Source of the DNA: Thalassocella blandensis
Lineage (GTDB): Bacteria > Pseudomonadota > Gammaproteobacteria > Pseudomonadales > Cellvibrionaceae
Direction of reading: 5' to 3'
DNA length: 64,000 nt
NCBI GenBank assembly: GCA_902141825.1
Contig: CABFPG010000009.1
Location: 62,001 to 126,000 of the forward strand
Shown: piece by piece, positions 8,937 to 18,651 of the stretch
How positions within the stretch are numbered: the stretch's first letter is position 1
Layout of the letters: the number at the start of each line of letters is the position of its first letter
The notes under the pieces: generated by a model
What the model was told of the DNA's origin: nothing
Database searches by the model: none
The model's input: only the letters and a program-made list of their open reading frames with translations
Translations under genes and position numbers: made by a program

Positions 8937-11267
8937 ATGCCCGACAACCTCGTCAATAGCACTCCTGAGAATCCTTCTGTCAAAACGCAGACACACTCCA
9001 CCGACGCATCCAACTCGACAGAAAACATGTCGGGATCAACGATCGGGCATTACACTCTGGTGAAATTGATTGGCAAAGGCAGTATGTCGGATGTTTATCT
9101 GGCCAGGCGCGCGGATGGAATTCATGATGAACTGCTCGCGCTAAAAACCTCGCGTGCCTGGGGTAATCCCCAGGAACTGCATGCCAGAATGCAGCGAGAA
9201 CGAAAAATTCTTTCGCAGTTTAAGCACCCCAACATCGCGGCTTTTTTAGATGGCGGAAATGCAGATAACAACCGTCCCTATTTTGTGTTGGAATACGTTG
9301 ACGGTCAGCCCATTACGCAGTGGTGCAAACAACGCAAGCTGCCCTTAAACGCTCGTTTAGCGTTGTTTACTCAAGTCTGCTCCGCTGTCTTCGCTGCGCA
9401 TTCCAAATTAATCCTACATCGGGATATTAAACCCAGCAACATACTTATTGACCAGAACGGCATACCCAAACTATTGGACTTTGGCATTGCTAAAATTCTG
9501 GACGAAGACAAAGAACAGATGGCATTGACGCAGTTTGAATCTCCCATGACACCGCAATATGCCAGTCCAGAACAGGCCAGACACGAAACGCTTTCCGTTG
9601 CCAGTGATCAATACAGTCTCGGAATATTGCTGTATGAACTGATCACCGACGAGCTACCCTACCAAGTAGGTAACGGCAATGTCTTACAGACGATATGCGA
9701 TACTCCGATACCATTGCCCAGCGCCTGCTTAGCCGCGCAAGAGAAACGCGGCATCTTGCCAGACCCGCAAAACTTGAAAAGAACACGAGGCGATCTCGAT
9801 GCCATCGTGATGAAAGCCATCGATAAAAATCCTGACGCCCGCTACTCTTCGGTGGAAGAATTGTCCACGGATATACAACGCTTTCTTGAGAACAAAACAG
9901 TATTCGCACAGAAGGCCAGCAGCCTGTATACCGCTCAGCAGTTTATTAAACGGCATCGCAGTAAAGTCATACTTGGGACTGGACTATTGACTTTACTGGT
10001 TGCAATCGCAGCCACCCAACAAATACGTATTGTCAACGAACGCAACCAGGCGATTGCTGAACGGGATAAGTTTGAGCAGACGCAGGAATTTTTATTGAAC
10101 CTGTTTGAGCACGCAAACCCTGAAGGGTTACCGCAGGAGAATATAACCGCACGTGAACTGCTCAATCGCGGAACCGAAATGATCCGTCATAAATTTACTG
10201 ACCAGCCGGAAGTTAAAAGTGCAATGTTATTGGCGATCGGCAAAGCGTATTTTAAATTGCGTCTGAGCGATCTGGCTTTTGACATTCTAAGCGAGAGCCT
10301 TGCCATACAAAACACCCTGGGAGCTCCGGCCAATGAAACCCGGGCAGTAACCTTAAGCCACCTGGCAAAATTAAGTATTAACAAAGGCGAACCCGAACAG
10401 GCAGAACGCTACATCGACGAATCGCTGTCTATCTTCTCTGCCTTGGAAAGCAAAAACACACGAGAATGGATTTTTGCTTATTTTATGGCGGGTGAGGTTG
10501 CGTACGGTCTACGTAACATCGATATCTCCACCCAGTATTATCAGAATGCGCTCTCGCTGACCCAATCCAACTTTGGCCCGGACGATGCTTTTATCACAGG
10601 TATTTACGCTAATCTCAGTGAAAATTACGGTTATATTTTTGACTTTGATCAAGCGCTGAAATACAACACTTTAGCCCTGCAACAAGCGGAAAACACACCA
10701 CTGGAAAGCGAAATTCACCTTCCCAAAATATACAATGTTCAAGGTGTGATTAACTGGTGGCAAGATGACCTGGGCGCAGCTCTGGACAGCTTCAATAAGG
10801 CCATCGATATCAACATTGAACTCTATGGTGAACATACTCCCAGCGTAGTGGAAGACTACATGAACATTGCCACGATTTACTCCAAACTGCACGAGTATGC
10901 CAATGCACTCATCTACTTTCAAAAAGCCCTGGATGTTCTCGAACATAATGACGATCAACCGATTTTAGCCAAGACCTACACATCGATGGGACGCCCGTTG
11001 CTCCAGCTGGACAAAGATGAAGAAGCACTGCAAAAAACACTGAAAGGACTGGAAATAAAAACAAAAATTTACTCGGACAAATTCAGTGAACCCTTTGCAC
11101 TGTCTTATCATATGCTGGGTGCAATCTACGAGAAAGCCGGCAATTCTGATCTTGCCATTGACTACTACACCCGAGCCAATGATATCCGAGTAAAACTCTA
11201 TGGCGCAGACAACAAATGGACCAAAGAGAATGCCGCAGGCTTATTGCGACTGCAGTCTAAAGATTAA
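8937..11267 (+). CDS. Ser/Thr protein kinase with TM helix and TPR domain
   Basis: A Hanks-type kinase of 776 residues. The catalytic domain spans about residues 50-320, with glycine loop IGKGSMSDVY, invariant lysine in LLALKTS, catalytic loop HRDIKPSN, metal-binding DFG in LDFGIAKI, and ASPEQ for the APE motif, so it should be active. A single transmembrane helix follows near residues 342-364, then a C-terminal half of TPR-like repeats (about 400-775) that would face the periplasm and recruit partners. An in-frame ATG at 8820 would add 39 residues that look non-coding, and neither start has a clear ribosome-binding site. The next gene, also TPR-rich, starts 112 bp downstream and is probably functionally linked. 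Targets are unknown. Confidence 0.9.
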   Translation: MPDNLVNSTPENPSVKTQTHSTDASNSTENMSGSTIGHYTLVKLIGKGSMSDVYLARRADGIHDELLALKTSRAWGNPQELHARMQRERKILSQFKHPNIAAFLDGGNADNNRPYFVLEYVDGQPITQWCKQRKLPLNARLALFTQVCSAVFAAHSKLILHRDIKPSNILIDQNGIPKLLDFGIAKILDEDKEQMALTQFESPMTPQYASPEQARHETLSVASDQYSLGILLYELITDELPYQVGNGNVLQTICDTPIPLPSACLAAQEKRGILPDPQNLKRTRGDLDAIVMKAIDKNPDARYSSVEELSTDIQRFLENKTVFAQKASSLYTAQQFIKRHRSKVILGTGLLTLLVAIAATQQIRIVNERNQAIAERDKFEQTQEFLLNLFEHANPEGLPQENITARELLNRGTEMIRHKFTDQPEVKSAMLLAIGKAYFKLRLSDLAFDILSESLAIQNTLGAPANETRAVTLSHLAKLSINKGEPEQAERYIDESLSIFSALESKNTREWIFAYFMAGEVAYGLRNIDISTQYYQNALSLTQSNFGPDDAFITGIYANLSENYGYIFDFDQALKYNTLALQQAENTPLESEIHLPKIYNVQGVINWWQDDLGAALDSFNKAIDINIELYGEHTPSVVEDYMNIATIYSKLHEYANALIYFQKALDVLEHNDDQPILAKTYTSMGRPLLQLDKDEEALQKTLKGLEIKTKIYSDKFSEPFALSYHMLGAIYEKAGNSDLAIDYYTRANDIRVKLYGADNKWTKENAAGLLRLQSKD

Positions 11268-11321
11268 AACCGTTTCTGATTTTTTGGGAACAGCCTTGAG
11301 TTAATTCATTTTCTCAACTAT

Positions 11322-11353
11322 TGTTCCAAGCGGAAAACTGTTCCAAGCGGAAA
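11322..11353. repeat. two 15-bp direct repeats before the TPR gene
   Basis: TGTTCCAAGCGGAAA occurs twice with a period of 17 bp, immediately upstream of the ribosome-binding site of the gene at 11380. It could be a duplicated regulator site or replication slippage. Confidence 0.75.
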
Positions 11354-11379
11354 TAGGAATGACACAATAGGAGAATTCA

Positions 11380-14061
11380 ATGACGAAAGAAAACCTGATA
11401 CTCGCCAGTCTACTGGTTGCCATGCTGAGCTTTTGGGGCTACCGTTACTATACCAATACACCCGAATATATTGCACAGCAACACTATGAATCTGGCATGG
11501 CGGCATTGGAGCAACAGCAATATAAACAAGGTATTGCAGATCTTGGCGAGGCCCTTAATAGCCAAACACAAGTCTCAGACCAAGCAAAAGCAGCCCTCAA
11601 TACGCTACTTGATAAATCATTTCTCAATACGTTACCGCTCGAACAAAAACACCAAATCTTCACATCCATTCACCCCTACCATCACATCAACCCGGCTTAC
11701 CCTCAAATACTGGAGGAACAGTTTAGCGCCAGTGAAAATGAAAACCCTTATATTGCCGGGCAACTGGCCATGTTGCTGGCTCAGGTAGTGGAAGATGAGG
11801 AGACGGCTTACCGTTTCAATCAACAAGCGCACGCTTTACTTTTCGCAGAGCTGGCGACATTAAAACAGGATAAAGACCTGGCAATGGACCTTGCCCTGTT
11901 GGATGAAGCGCTATATGGATGTGACAACTGTGAATCCATACTCAGTAACTTCCGCGACGAGCTTGGAGACCATGAAGCGGCGCGAGCTTTGGGCCAATAC
12001 TATGCTGCAACCGGAAATGTGGATGCCGCCTTTACATTATTAAAACCGTATACCGACAAGCACATCGCCGAGTATCACGAAGCAGAGAAGCACTACAACG
12101 CCACGCTAGATAAAATCTGGGATGAAACCATTGATTTCCTGGACAAAGGAAATGGCCCTGAATCATTTTACAACGCCTACGACCAGGCAGATGATGAAGG
12201 AAAAAACCGCATATTGAACGAGTACTACAGTGATCGACTGGCAGCTTCTCAGGAGGCAGATCAGGCATTAGTCCGCTATCAAAATGCAGCCAGTGTTGTA
12301 CCTGTGGCACTCGACATGGGAATTGTTCGCCTCGGACGTGCGATGACAATCACGGATACTGAACAGCGAACAGCAGAATTAAATGAAGCAGAAACCATCT
12401 TCCTTGCAGTAAAAGCATTTGCCAGCGACTCAGATGACTATCAACTTTACCTCGGCCAGGTATATTACTGGCTGGGAAAAGCAGATCAGGGGGATGAACT
12501 CTTCACAGCTCTAATTAACAAATACGAACGCAGCGACACTATTTTAAGCTCTATTGCATCGGTAATGCGAAATCTCGGAGCCAAAGCGAAAGCTACGGAA
12601 TATATCGAAGAAGCTTATACCAAAGCCTCGGACCCAGAAAGCAAACAGAGTTACGCCTACCAGCGGTATATGCTCAGTACGGATCTTGATGATCGTATTA
12701 GCTGGATTGAAAAGAGTGACATGACTTCCGGCTACGTCAAAGCAGATATGCATTCGGCAAAAGCCGAAAAAGCCGAAAGAGAAAATAATAAAAAACTAGC
12801 GCTTGAACATTATCAGAGCGCAATTGACGTCTATTCCGATTTACCGGAAACCTTAAGCCTGTATAACAATATCGCTTTAATCTACATGTCCAAGTACGAC
12901 CTGGGGCGAAATATTACAGACTACGATCTGGCACTTAGCAATATGGACAAGGCCGTTCAGATCGGCTCGGATGACAGCATCGTACTCTCAAATGCTGCTG
13001 ATTATTATGCAATGCGAGTGTATAAGGATGTGCTGGGAGAAAAGCTCGATTTAAGCGTATTACAGTACCGTCCATCGCTGGATCTTTTTTCTTATCTGTA
13101 CACAAATAACGAACAAAAAATGGAAATTATTGAAGAGATTAAACAGCATCCTCACTTCAATAAAATGATGGAGTATACAAAAAAAGCGTCCATCCTCTCG
13201 CCTAAAAGTTCAGACTCTTTCTACATGGCTTATGAAATCATGGATTTTCTAAGACTGAATAATGAAATACAAAATATACTGCCAAGATTAGACGCCATTA
13301 CTCTGGAGCAGAAGCAGGACGAGGATGCCCAGCGAAAGTTTCGCAGTGGCGAGAGCCATGAAAAATCTATCAGCTCCATCAAAGAAAGTATAGCGCTGTA
13401 CCAAAAGCGCTATAGCGCACTGAACGGCAAGGAGCACCCACTGGAGCGAGCGATTATTGATAGCACACTAATGAAATTGCAATTGTCACTCATTACTTTT
13501 GGCGAAAAGATCGATATAAATCAGCTGTTGCAACAAGCGGAATCCCATTACAACAATGTGCCAAGCTCAGCCACGCGCGCGCTGTATACGGACATTCTGG
13601 AGCAGAAACTGATTGAAGAATCCAGATCTATAAGCCCGGAATTCAGTACGCTGCACGACAACTACAAATACATTTTTGATCGTGACAGCTTAATTTATCT
13701 TGGCCTATCTGGTCTGACAGAGTATCGAATGGCTATACAGAAACATACGCTGTTTAAGCGCTACGTTGACGTAAGAATTAAAGCGAATGCGCTCTTCCCA
13801 GATCGCCCTTCTGCGAATGATTGGTTTTTATTTCACCTTATCGACCATGAGCTATCAGCAACATTGAAAACCAAGTATTCAGACTTTGAGCTAGCCCAAT
13901 ACAGAAGCAAAATATATCAAAAAACAGGTGTCAACAAAGAAGAAATGGCCTTACACAAATACATTGAGCTGCTATTAAAAAGTGATACTGACAAAGCACA
14001 GAAAGTATTAAAAGAAAGCAAAGCCGCAGGAGTGTCGATACCGGACATTTTGATAATTTAA
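11380..14061 (+). CDS. membrane-anchored TPR-repeat protein
   Basis: An 893-residue protein with one N-terminal hydrophobic segment (residues 6-22) followed by TPR-like units such as HYESGMAALEQQQYKQG. The rest is helical, rich in Glu, Asp, Lys and Ala, with further TPR-like pairs near residues 330-500. No catalytic motif is visible. Start confirmed by AGGAG six bases before the ATG. It most likely sits in the inner membrane with the bulk exported, acting as a scaffold. It follows the TPR kinase gene and precedes a lipoprotein gene, and a terminator at 14084 separates it from the latter. I do not recognise a named family. Confidence 0.82.
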   Translation: MTKENLILASLLVAMLSFWGYRYYTNTPEYIAQQHYESGMAALEQQQYKQGIADLGEALNSQTQVSDQAKAALNTLLDKSFLNTLPLEQKHQIFTSIHPYHHINPAYPQILEEQFSASENENPYIAGQLAMLLAQVVEDEETAYRFNQQAHALLFAELATLKQDKDLAMDLALLDEALYGCDNCESILSNFRDELGDHEAARALGQYYAATGNVDAAFTLLKPYTDKHIAEYHEAEKHYNATLDKIWDETIDFLDKGNGPESFYNAYDQADDEGKNRILNEYYSDRLAASQEADQALVRYQNAASVVPVALDMGIVRLGRAMTITDTEQRTAELNEAETIFLAVKAFASDSDDYQLYLGQVYYWLGKADQGDELFTALINKYERSDTILSSIASVMRNLGAKAKATEYIEEAYTKASDPESKQSYAYQRYMLSTDLDDRISWIEKSDMTSGYVKADMHSAKAEKAERENNKKLALEHYQSAIDVYSDLPETLSLYNNIALIYMSKYDLGRNITDYDLALSNMDKAVQIGSDDSIVLSNAADYYAMRVYKDVLGEKLDLSVLQYRPSLDLFSYLYTNNEQKMEIIEEIKQHPHFNKMMEYTKKASILSPKSSDSFYMAYEIMDFLRLNNEIQNILPRLDAITLEQKQDEDAQRKFRSGESHEKSISSIKESIALYQKRYSALNGKEHPLERAIIDSTLMKLQLSLITFGEKIDINQLLQQAESHYNNVPSSATRALYTDILEQKLIEESRSISPEFSTLHDNYKYIFDRDSLIYLGLSGLTEYRMAIQKHTLFKRYVDVRIKANALFPDRPSANDWFLFHLIDHELSATLKTKYSDFELAQYRSKIYQKTGVNKEEMALHKYIELLLKSDTDKAQKVLKESKAAGVSIPDILII

Positions 14062-14083
14062 TAACACTACGCGCATCATCAGT

Positions 14084-14112
14084 GACCAGCCTCCCAATTT
14101 CAGAGGCTGGTC
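14084..14112 (+). terminator. hairpin terminator after the TPR gene
   Basis: GACCAGCCTC and GAGGCTGGTC make a 10-bp GC-rich stem with a 9-nt loop, followed by TTTG. It lies 23 bp after the stop of the gene at 11380 and 60 bp before the lipoprotein gene. Confidence 0.7.
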
Positions 14113-14172
14113 TTTGTCCCACAGACCGGGAACGATTAAGCTTCGGTTTTTTACAAGATACCGAGAGCTTTT

Positions 14173-16332
14173 ATGTTAAAAACGGGATGGTCTGTATTCA
14201 TTTCCAGCTGGGTACTCCTCGGACTCTGTGCGTGCGGAGGGCCAGACAAAGCAAGCGACGAAAGCGATTCAGAAAACCCTGGCACCATTGAAAGCCCTTT
14301 ACCAGAACCCACGATCACCGTACCTCCTTCGCCCAGCCCCACGCTGGTACCCACACCCAGCATTACACCAAACCCCACTGCTTCCCCCACAATACAGCCA
14401 AGCCCACTACCCAGTGAAACCCCTATTCCGCGAAATGGAAATCTACTTGGTAACGGCAGCTTCGAGGAAGGAATAAACCACTGGACAATTACCCTCAATG
14501 ACAGCATGGAAAGCCATGCGAACATTGCCATCGAAACGGCAGAGACGCATGTTGCAGAAGGCGCTCAAAGCTTGCGTATTGATTTCAATAACGCAGCAGG
14601 AGCTCCCGACTCGATTACGCTGAGTAATACGAGCTTTCAGAAAACCGATAAACGTGAATACTTAGTGCGTTTTTGGGCAAAGAGCCAGGATGACATGACA
14701 GATATCATCGTACGTGCAGGCAATGCGAATTCGCACGATGAGGTCCGTTTCCGATTACGCCCCTGGTATCACCTTTATCACCTTCCGTTCGATTACAGCC
14801 AGGACAAGCTGGAGTTGAGTTTTCATTTTGAGGATGCATCTCGTTATTACATTGACGGCATCGAGATTTTAGATCAAAGCAATGGTGTTATTGATGTCAA
14901 AAACACCTTGGTCTGGAATGAACATCATGCTGACGCATGGGGTTGGACCGCGGCCGATAATGATATTTCTGTCGACCTCCCCGATGGTCGCACCCTGTGG
15001 TTATTTAACGATTCCTTTTACGGCACCAACCATCCTGACGATAATGTGTTTGATGGCAACGGCGCGAGGTTTTTACGCAACGCAATGGTGGTTCACGAAA
15101 AAGATAACATGCTTTACAGCCACTACTCGGGAACTCAGGAGAATACAACACGCTACTTTGAAAGTATTGAAGCCTCTCCCAATGAGAACGACAATTTTTA
15201 TTGGCTGGGGGAAGCTATATTTAACCCCCAGCTCAATAAAATTCAAGCCTACCTGATTGACGTATATGACACAGGCGACGGATTTGCCGAAAGCAGCGAT
15301 CGTAATTACCTCGCAGAATTTTCATATCCCGAACTGGAATTTCTGGGCATCCAACGCCAGGCACAACATGCACTCAATTATGAAGACTTTTTTATCGACG
15401 GAGATTATCTCTATCTTTTCACCCACAAAAATCCGGAACAATGGGTTTACCACACTTACGTCGCGCGCTGTGATGTGGATGATTTGCAAGGCGATAAAGG
15501 CAGCTGGCGCTTTTACAACGGTCAGGACTGGGTTGAAGATGCAGAGCAATCGGCTATTATTGGCCACTTCACTGCAGAGGGGTTCGTAAAACTGCAATCA
15601 GGAAATTATGCTGCCGTATCGCATCCGCCGGTAAGTGGCAAATTAACCGTTGCTTTTGCCGAGCGCCCGGAAGGCCCCTGGACAGAACCGCAGGATCTCT
15701 ATCATATCCCGCAGGAAACCAATTATTGGTCTTATATGAGCAATGTTCATGGGCAACTCGCCAACGGGTCATATTCCGTGTCCTACTCCACCAACGCGTG
15801 GAATGAAGGCTGGGAAACCGTGTGGGCCGATAAATACTGGTACCGGCAACGTTTTATTCAAGCCGACCTTTTACAGCTCTCGCCCTACACCAAACCTTTT
15901 GAAAATATCGCATGGCAAAAGAACGTCGTGGCCTCCTCTACGGAAAATCAGCACCCTGCAACATTTGCAGTGGACGGTGACCCGACTACACGATGGTCGA
16001 GCGAGTACAGTGATACGCAATGGTTAACCGTCGACCTGCAAACACCCCACTTAATTGAAGGGTTTAAAATTGAATGGGAATCTGCGATGGCAAAGGATTA
16101 CGTGATCGAAATATCCAACGATAAGGATCATTGGACAATCCTGAAAACCGTTTTACACAATAGTGAACTGACCAATGTTTACAGCGGATTTGAAAAAACA
16201 GCACGTTACGTTCGAATGCGTGGTACCCAGCGCGCTTCGATATGGGGATACTCACTGTTTGAATTTAAAATCTATGGCACACAACTCAATGCCCAACTAC
16301 CGGCGCCCCACTATAACGCTGCGCGCTTGTGA
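14173..16332 (+). CDS. lipoprotein with DUF5005-like propeller and C-terminal discoidin domain
   Basis: A 719-residue surface lipoprotein. The signal peptide ends in the lipobox LCAC with Cys21 as lipidation site. A Pro/Ser/Thr linker (about 35-88) leads to a CBM4/9-like segment starting GNGSFEEGINHW (about 93-235). The central part (about 240-575) begins with WNEHHADAWGWTAADN and DGRTLWLFNDSFYG, which resembles DUF5005-type putative glycosidase propellers. The C-terminal 135 residues are a discoidin (F5/8 type C, CBM32-like) domain with FAVDGDPTTRW. The likely role is binding and perhaps cleaving a glycan at the cell surface, although no enzyme activity is proven for this family by sequence alone. 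A GAGAG-like site precedes the ATG. It follows two TPR genes on the same strand. Confidence 0.85.
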   Translation: MLKTGWSVFISSWVLLGLCACGGPDKASDESDSENPGTIESPLPEPTITVPPSPSPTLVPTPSITPNPTASPTIQPSPLPSETPIPRNGNLLGNGSFEEGINHWTITLNDSMESHANIAIETAETHVAEGAQSLRIDFNNAAGAPDSITLSNTSFQKTDKREYLVRFWAKSQDDMTDIIVRAGNANSHDEVRFRLRPWYHLYHLPFDYSQDKLELSFHFEDASRYYIDGIEILDQSNGVIDVKNTLVWNEHHADAWGWTAADNDISVDLPDGRTLWLFNDSFYGTNHPDDNVFDGNGARFLRNAMVVHEKDNMLYSHYSGTQENTTRYFESIEASPNENDNFYWLGEAIFNPQLNKIQAYLIDVYDTGDGFAESSDRNYLAEFSYPELEFLGIQRQAQHALNYEDFFIDGDYLYLFTHKNPEQWVYHTYVARCDVDDLQGDKGSWRFYNGQDWVEDAEQSAIIGHFTAEGFVKLQSGNYAAVSHPPVSGKLTVAFAERPEGPWTEPQDLYHIPQETNYWSYMSNVHGQLANGSYSVSYSTNAWNEGWETVWADKYWYRQRFIQADLLQLSPYTKPFENIAWQKNVVASSTENQHPATFAVDGDPTTRWSSEYSDTQWLTVDLQTPHLIEGFKIEWESAMAKDYVIEISNDKDHWTILKTVLHNSELTNVYSGFEKTARYVRMRGTQRASIWGYSLFEFKIYGTQLNAQLPAPHYNAARL

Positions 16333-16441
16333 CTCGCCCTCTGGTTCATTTTGTTTGCATAAACATCCCAGAGCGTTTTGGCAACAATTCAATTGAGCCC
16401 AATTAGGCCCAATAGAAGCGGATTGAAAATTTAAGCAAAGC

Positions 16442-16792
16442 TCACTGCCTGAGAATTTTCTCCATCGCTTTACCTTTGGCCAATTCATCGATCAGCTTGT
16501 CCATATAACGAATTTTCTGCATCAACGGGTCTTCAATATTTTCGACTCGAATCCCACAGACAACCCCTTTTATAAGAGAACAGTTAGGATGCAATTGGGG
16601 GGCTTGAGCAAAGAAGGTTTCAAAATCATGCGCTTGTTCAATTTGCGCTTGTAAGCCCTTTTCACTATAACCGGTTAACCAACAAATAATTTGATCCACC
16701 TCCGCTTTACTTCGCGCCTTGCGTTCGGCTTTTTGGACATACATTGGGTACACCTTGGCGAAAGGCATAGAAAATATACGATGCTTAGTCAT
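16442..16792 (-). CDS. DUF2200 family protein
   Basis: A 116-residue cytoplasmic protein starting [19 protein letters not shown], with [16 protein letters not shown] and the segment around C78 ([27 protein letters not shown]). This full-length pattern matches the DUF2200 family of unknown function. GGAGAGCGATA precedes the ATG. It is transcribed away from the ArsR gene. Confidence 0.9.
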   Translation of the reverse strand: MTKHRIFSMPFAKVYPMYVQKAERKARSKAEVDQIICWLTGYSEKGLQAQIEQAHDFETFFAQAPQLHPNCSLIKGVVCGIRVENIEDPLMQKIRYMDKLIDELAKGKAMEKILRQ

Positions 16793-16836
16793 TATCGCTC
16801 TCCTTATTTTATCGCAGTATACGTCTTCACCAGGTA

Positions 16837-16891
16837 ACTTACACCCAACTTACATCCAACTTGCATCCAACTTGCATCCAACATACATGCA
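16837..16891. repeat. five 11-bp tandem repeats
   Basis: Five consecutive 11-mers of consensus ACTTRCATCCA fill 16837-16891, the last one degenerate. They lie between the divergent DUF2200 and ArsR genes. A period of one DNA turn would place every copy on the same helix face. Confidence 0.85.
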
Positions 16892-16955
16892 GCTGTTATG
16901 CGCGCGATTTCACTCAAGTGTATCTAAATTCCCTCAATTTACTCAAACAACTTGC

Positions 16956-16985
16956 ATTTCGGATTATTCCGAAATATATTTCGGA
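16956..16985. promoter_or_regulatory. triple half-site palindromic operator upstream of arsR-type gene
   Basis: Three alternating half-sites occur: ATTTCGGA (16956-16963), TCCGAAAT (16968-16975) and ATTTCGGA (16978-16985). The first two form an inverted repeat with a 4-nt spacer. The last two form a perfect 18-bp palindrome, TCCGAAATATATTTCGGA. It sits 75 bp upstream of the ArsR-like repressor, the usual place for an autoregulatory ArsR operator. Which protein binds is inferred. Confidence 0.75.
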
Positions 16986-17059
16986 CAACAACGAAATACC
17001 GTCAATTGCAAGACAACGCACACAGACTAACAACACAAGAAGCAACTCACAGACGACTC

Positions 17060-17362
17060 ATGCCGAACGAATTTGACGAAGCCATCAAAGCGCTAGCGCA
17101 CCCCTTGCGCCGACAAATTCTGCAATGGCTAAAACAACCGGATCAGCATTTTCCCGATCAATATCATTCGTTTGATGCGGGAGTCTGTGCAGGACAAATT
17201 CATCAAAAATCCAAGCTTTCCGGCTCATCGGCTTCGGCTCATCTTGCTTTATTACACAAGGTCGGGCTGCTTAACTGCCAGAAAATTGGTCAATGGCATT
17301 TTTACAGCCGCAACGAAAACGCAATAGAAAATTTGCTTAAGCAAATGCGCGATGAAATCTGA
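17060..17362 (+). CDS. ArsR-family winged-helix repressor
   Basis: A 100-residue regulator with the ArsR core: IKALAHPLRRQILQWL as helix 1-2, then the recognition segment SGSSASAHLALLHKVGLLNCQKIGQWHFYS. It starts at MPNEF. Longer in-frame starts upstream would run through the operator, so I rejected them. Cys54 and Cys75 are present but do not form a classical CxC metal site, so it may sense thiol-reactive electrophiles rather than metal. The Old Yellow Enzyme gene begins 44 bp downstream, suggesting one operon under this repressor. Confidence 0.88.
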   Translation: MPNEFDEAIKALAHPLRRQILQWLKQPDQHFPDQYHSFDAGVCAGQIHQKSKLSGSSASAHLALLHKVGLLNCQKIGQWHFYSRNENAIENLLKQMRDEI

Positions 17363-17406
17363 TTGGCAAAACTCACTAACACCTGACTTTATTAGGAGTA
17401 CGCAAC

Positions 17407-18465
17407 GTGACTACTTTATTTGATCCTATCAAGGTAGGCGAATTACAACTTCGCAACCGCATTATAATGGCACCACTCACTCGCTGCCGTGCCGCAGAAG
17501 GGCGCATTCCCAGTGAAATGTCCATTGAATATTACCGCCAACGCGCCACTGCGGGCATGATCCTGACTGAAGCGACGTCAGTAACGCCCATGGGCGTCGG
17601 CTATCCGGATACACCGGGCATATGGTCCGACGAACAAGTTGATGCATGGAAAAAAATTACTGCCGCTGTTCATGCTGAGGGTGGCACCATTCTCTTACAG
17701 CTCTGGCATGTTGGACGTATTTCCGATCCATCTTACCTGGCCGGCGAACTTCCAGTAGCCCCCAGCGCCATAAAACCAGCAGGTACGGTCAGCCTTTTAC
17801 GCCCCAAAAAGGAATTCGAAACTCCACGCGCACTCAATACCGACGAAATTCCTGCCATAGTTGAGGCATATCGCGTTGGCGCTGAAAATGCGAAAAAGGC
17901 GGGGTTTGACGGTGTGGAAATTCATGGCGCCAATGGGTATCTGCTCGATCAGTTTCTACAGAGCAGCACCAACCAACGTACCGACGCTTACGGCGGATCA
18001 CTGGAGAATCGAGCACGATTAATGCTGGAAGTTACCGATGCCGTATTAAGCGTATGGCAACCGGGACGAGTGGGTATGCACCTGGCGCCACGTGCCGATG
18101 CCCATGACATGGGTGATGATGATCGCTCGGCAACATTTGCTTACGTCGCGGAACAGCTGGGCAAACGTCAGATTGCATTTATTTGTGCAAGAGAGCATGT
18201 TGCTGAAGACAGCCTCGGCCCTCAATTGAAGAAAATTTTTGGTGGTGTTTACATCGCAAACGAAGGGTTTGATTTCAACAGCGCAACACAATATGTAGCC
18301 ACCGAAAAGGCCGATGCAATTGCTTTCGGTAAAACCTATATTGCCAACCCAGATTTGGTTCAACGCTTTAAAGATGGCGCCGCATTAAATGAATGGGATA
18401 GCGCAACTTTTTACGCCCCTGGACCAGAAGGCTATATTGATTACCCGGAGCTTGAAACAGCATAA
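17407..18465 (+). CDS. nemA: alkene reductase, Old Yellow Enzyme family
   Basis: A 352-residue FMN-dependent ene-reductase. It begins with the family N-terminus (LFDPIKVGELQLRNRIIMAPLTR) and has the QLWHVGR segment. The substrate-binding pair appears as VEIHGANGYLLDQFL, followed by TNQRTDAYGGSLENRARL. It reduces activated double bonds of enals, maleimides or nitro-compounds with NAD(P)H. The start is GTG with AGGAG at good spacing. Its position behind an ArsR-type gene is the common nemR-nemA-like arrangement for electrophile detoxification, here with ArsR instead of TetR. A hairpin terminator follows. The gene symbol is by similarity. Confidence 0.93.
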   Translation: MTTLFDPIKVGELQLRNRIIMAPLTRCRAAEGRIPSEMSIEYYRQRATAGMILTEATSVTPMGVGYPDTPGIWSDEQVDAWKKITAAVHAEGGTILLQLWHVGRISDPSYLAGELPVAPSAIKPAGTVSLLRPKKEFETPRALNTDEIPAIVEAYRVGAENAKKAGFDGVEIHGANGYLLDQFLQSSTNQRTDAYGGSLENRARLMLEVTDAVLSVWQPGRVGMHLAPRADAHDMGDDDRSATFAYVAEQLGKRQIAFICAREHVAEDSLGPQLKKIFGGVYIANEGFDFNSATQYVATEKADAIAFGKTYIANPDLVQRFKDGAALNEWDSATFYAPGPEGYIDYPELETA

Positions 18466-18495
18466 CACGATGCGTTGAATGATGAAGCGCATTAA

Positions 18496-18532
18496 GTGCA
18501 TCCACCGGTTTCGCAAGGCCGCGTGGATGCAC
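18496..18532 (+). terminator. hairpin terminator after the ene-reductase
   Basis: GTGCATCCAC and GTGGATGCAC pair perfectly over 10 bp with a 17-nt loop, followed by GGTTTT. It lies 30 bp after the stop of the ene-reductase gene. Confidence 0.65.
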
Positions 18533-18651
18533 GGTTTTCAAGTCGGCACTGCGCTTAACTGGCTCTCACCTAATAGCATTTATCCAACAGTTCATATCCA
18601 ACAGCGCGCCTCCAACAAAAAGCTCCCTATAACACGCTCCCGACATCGCGC

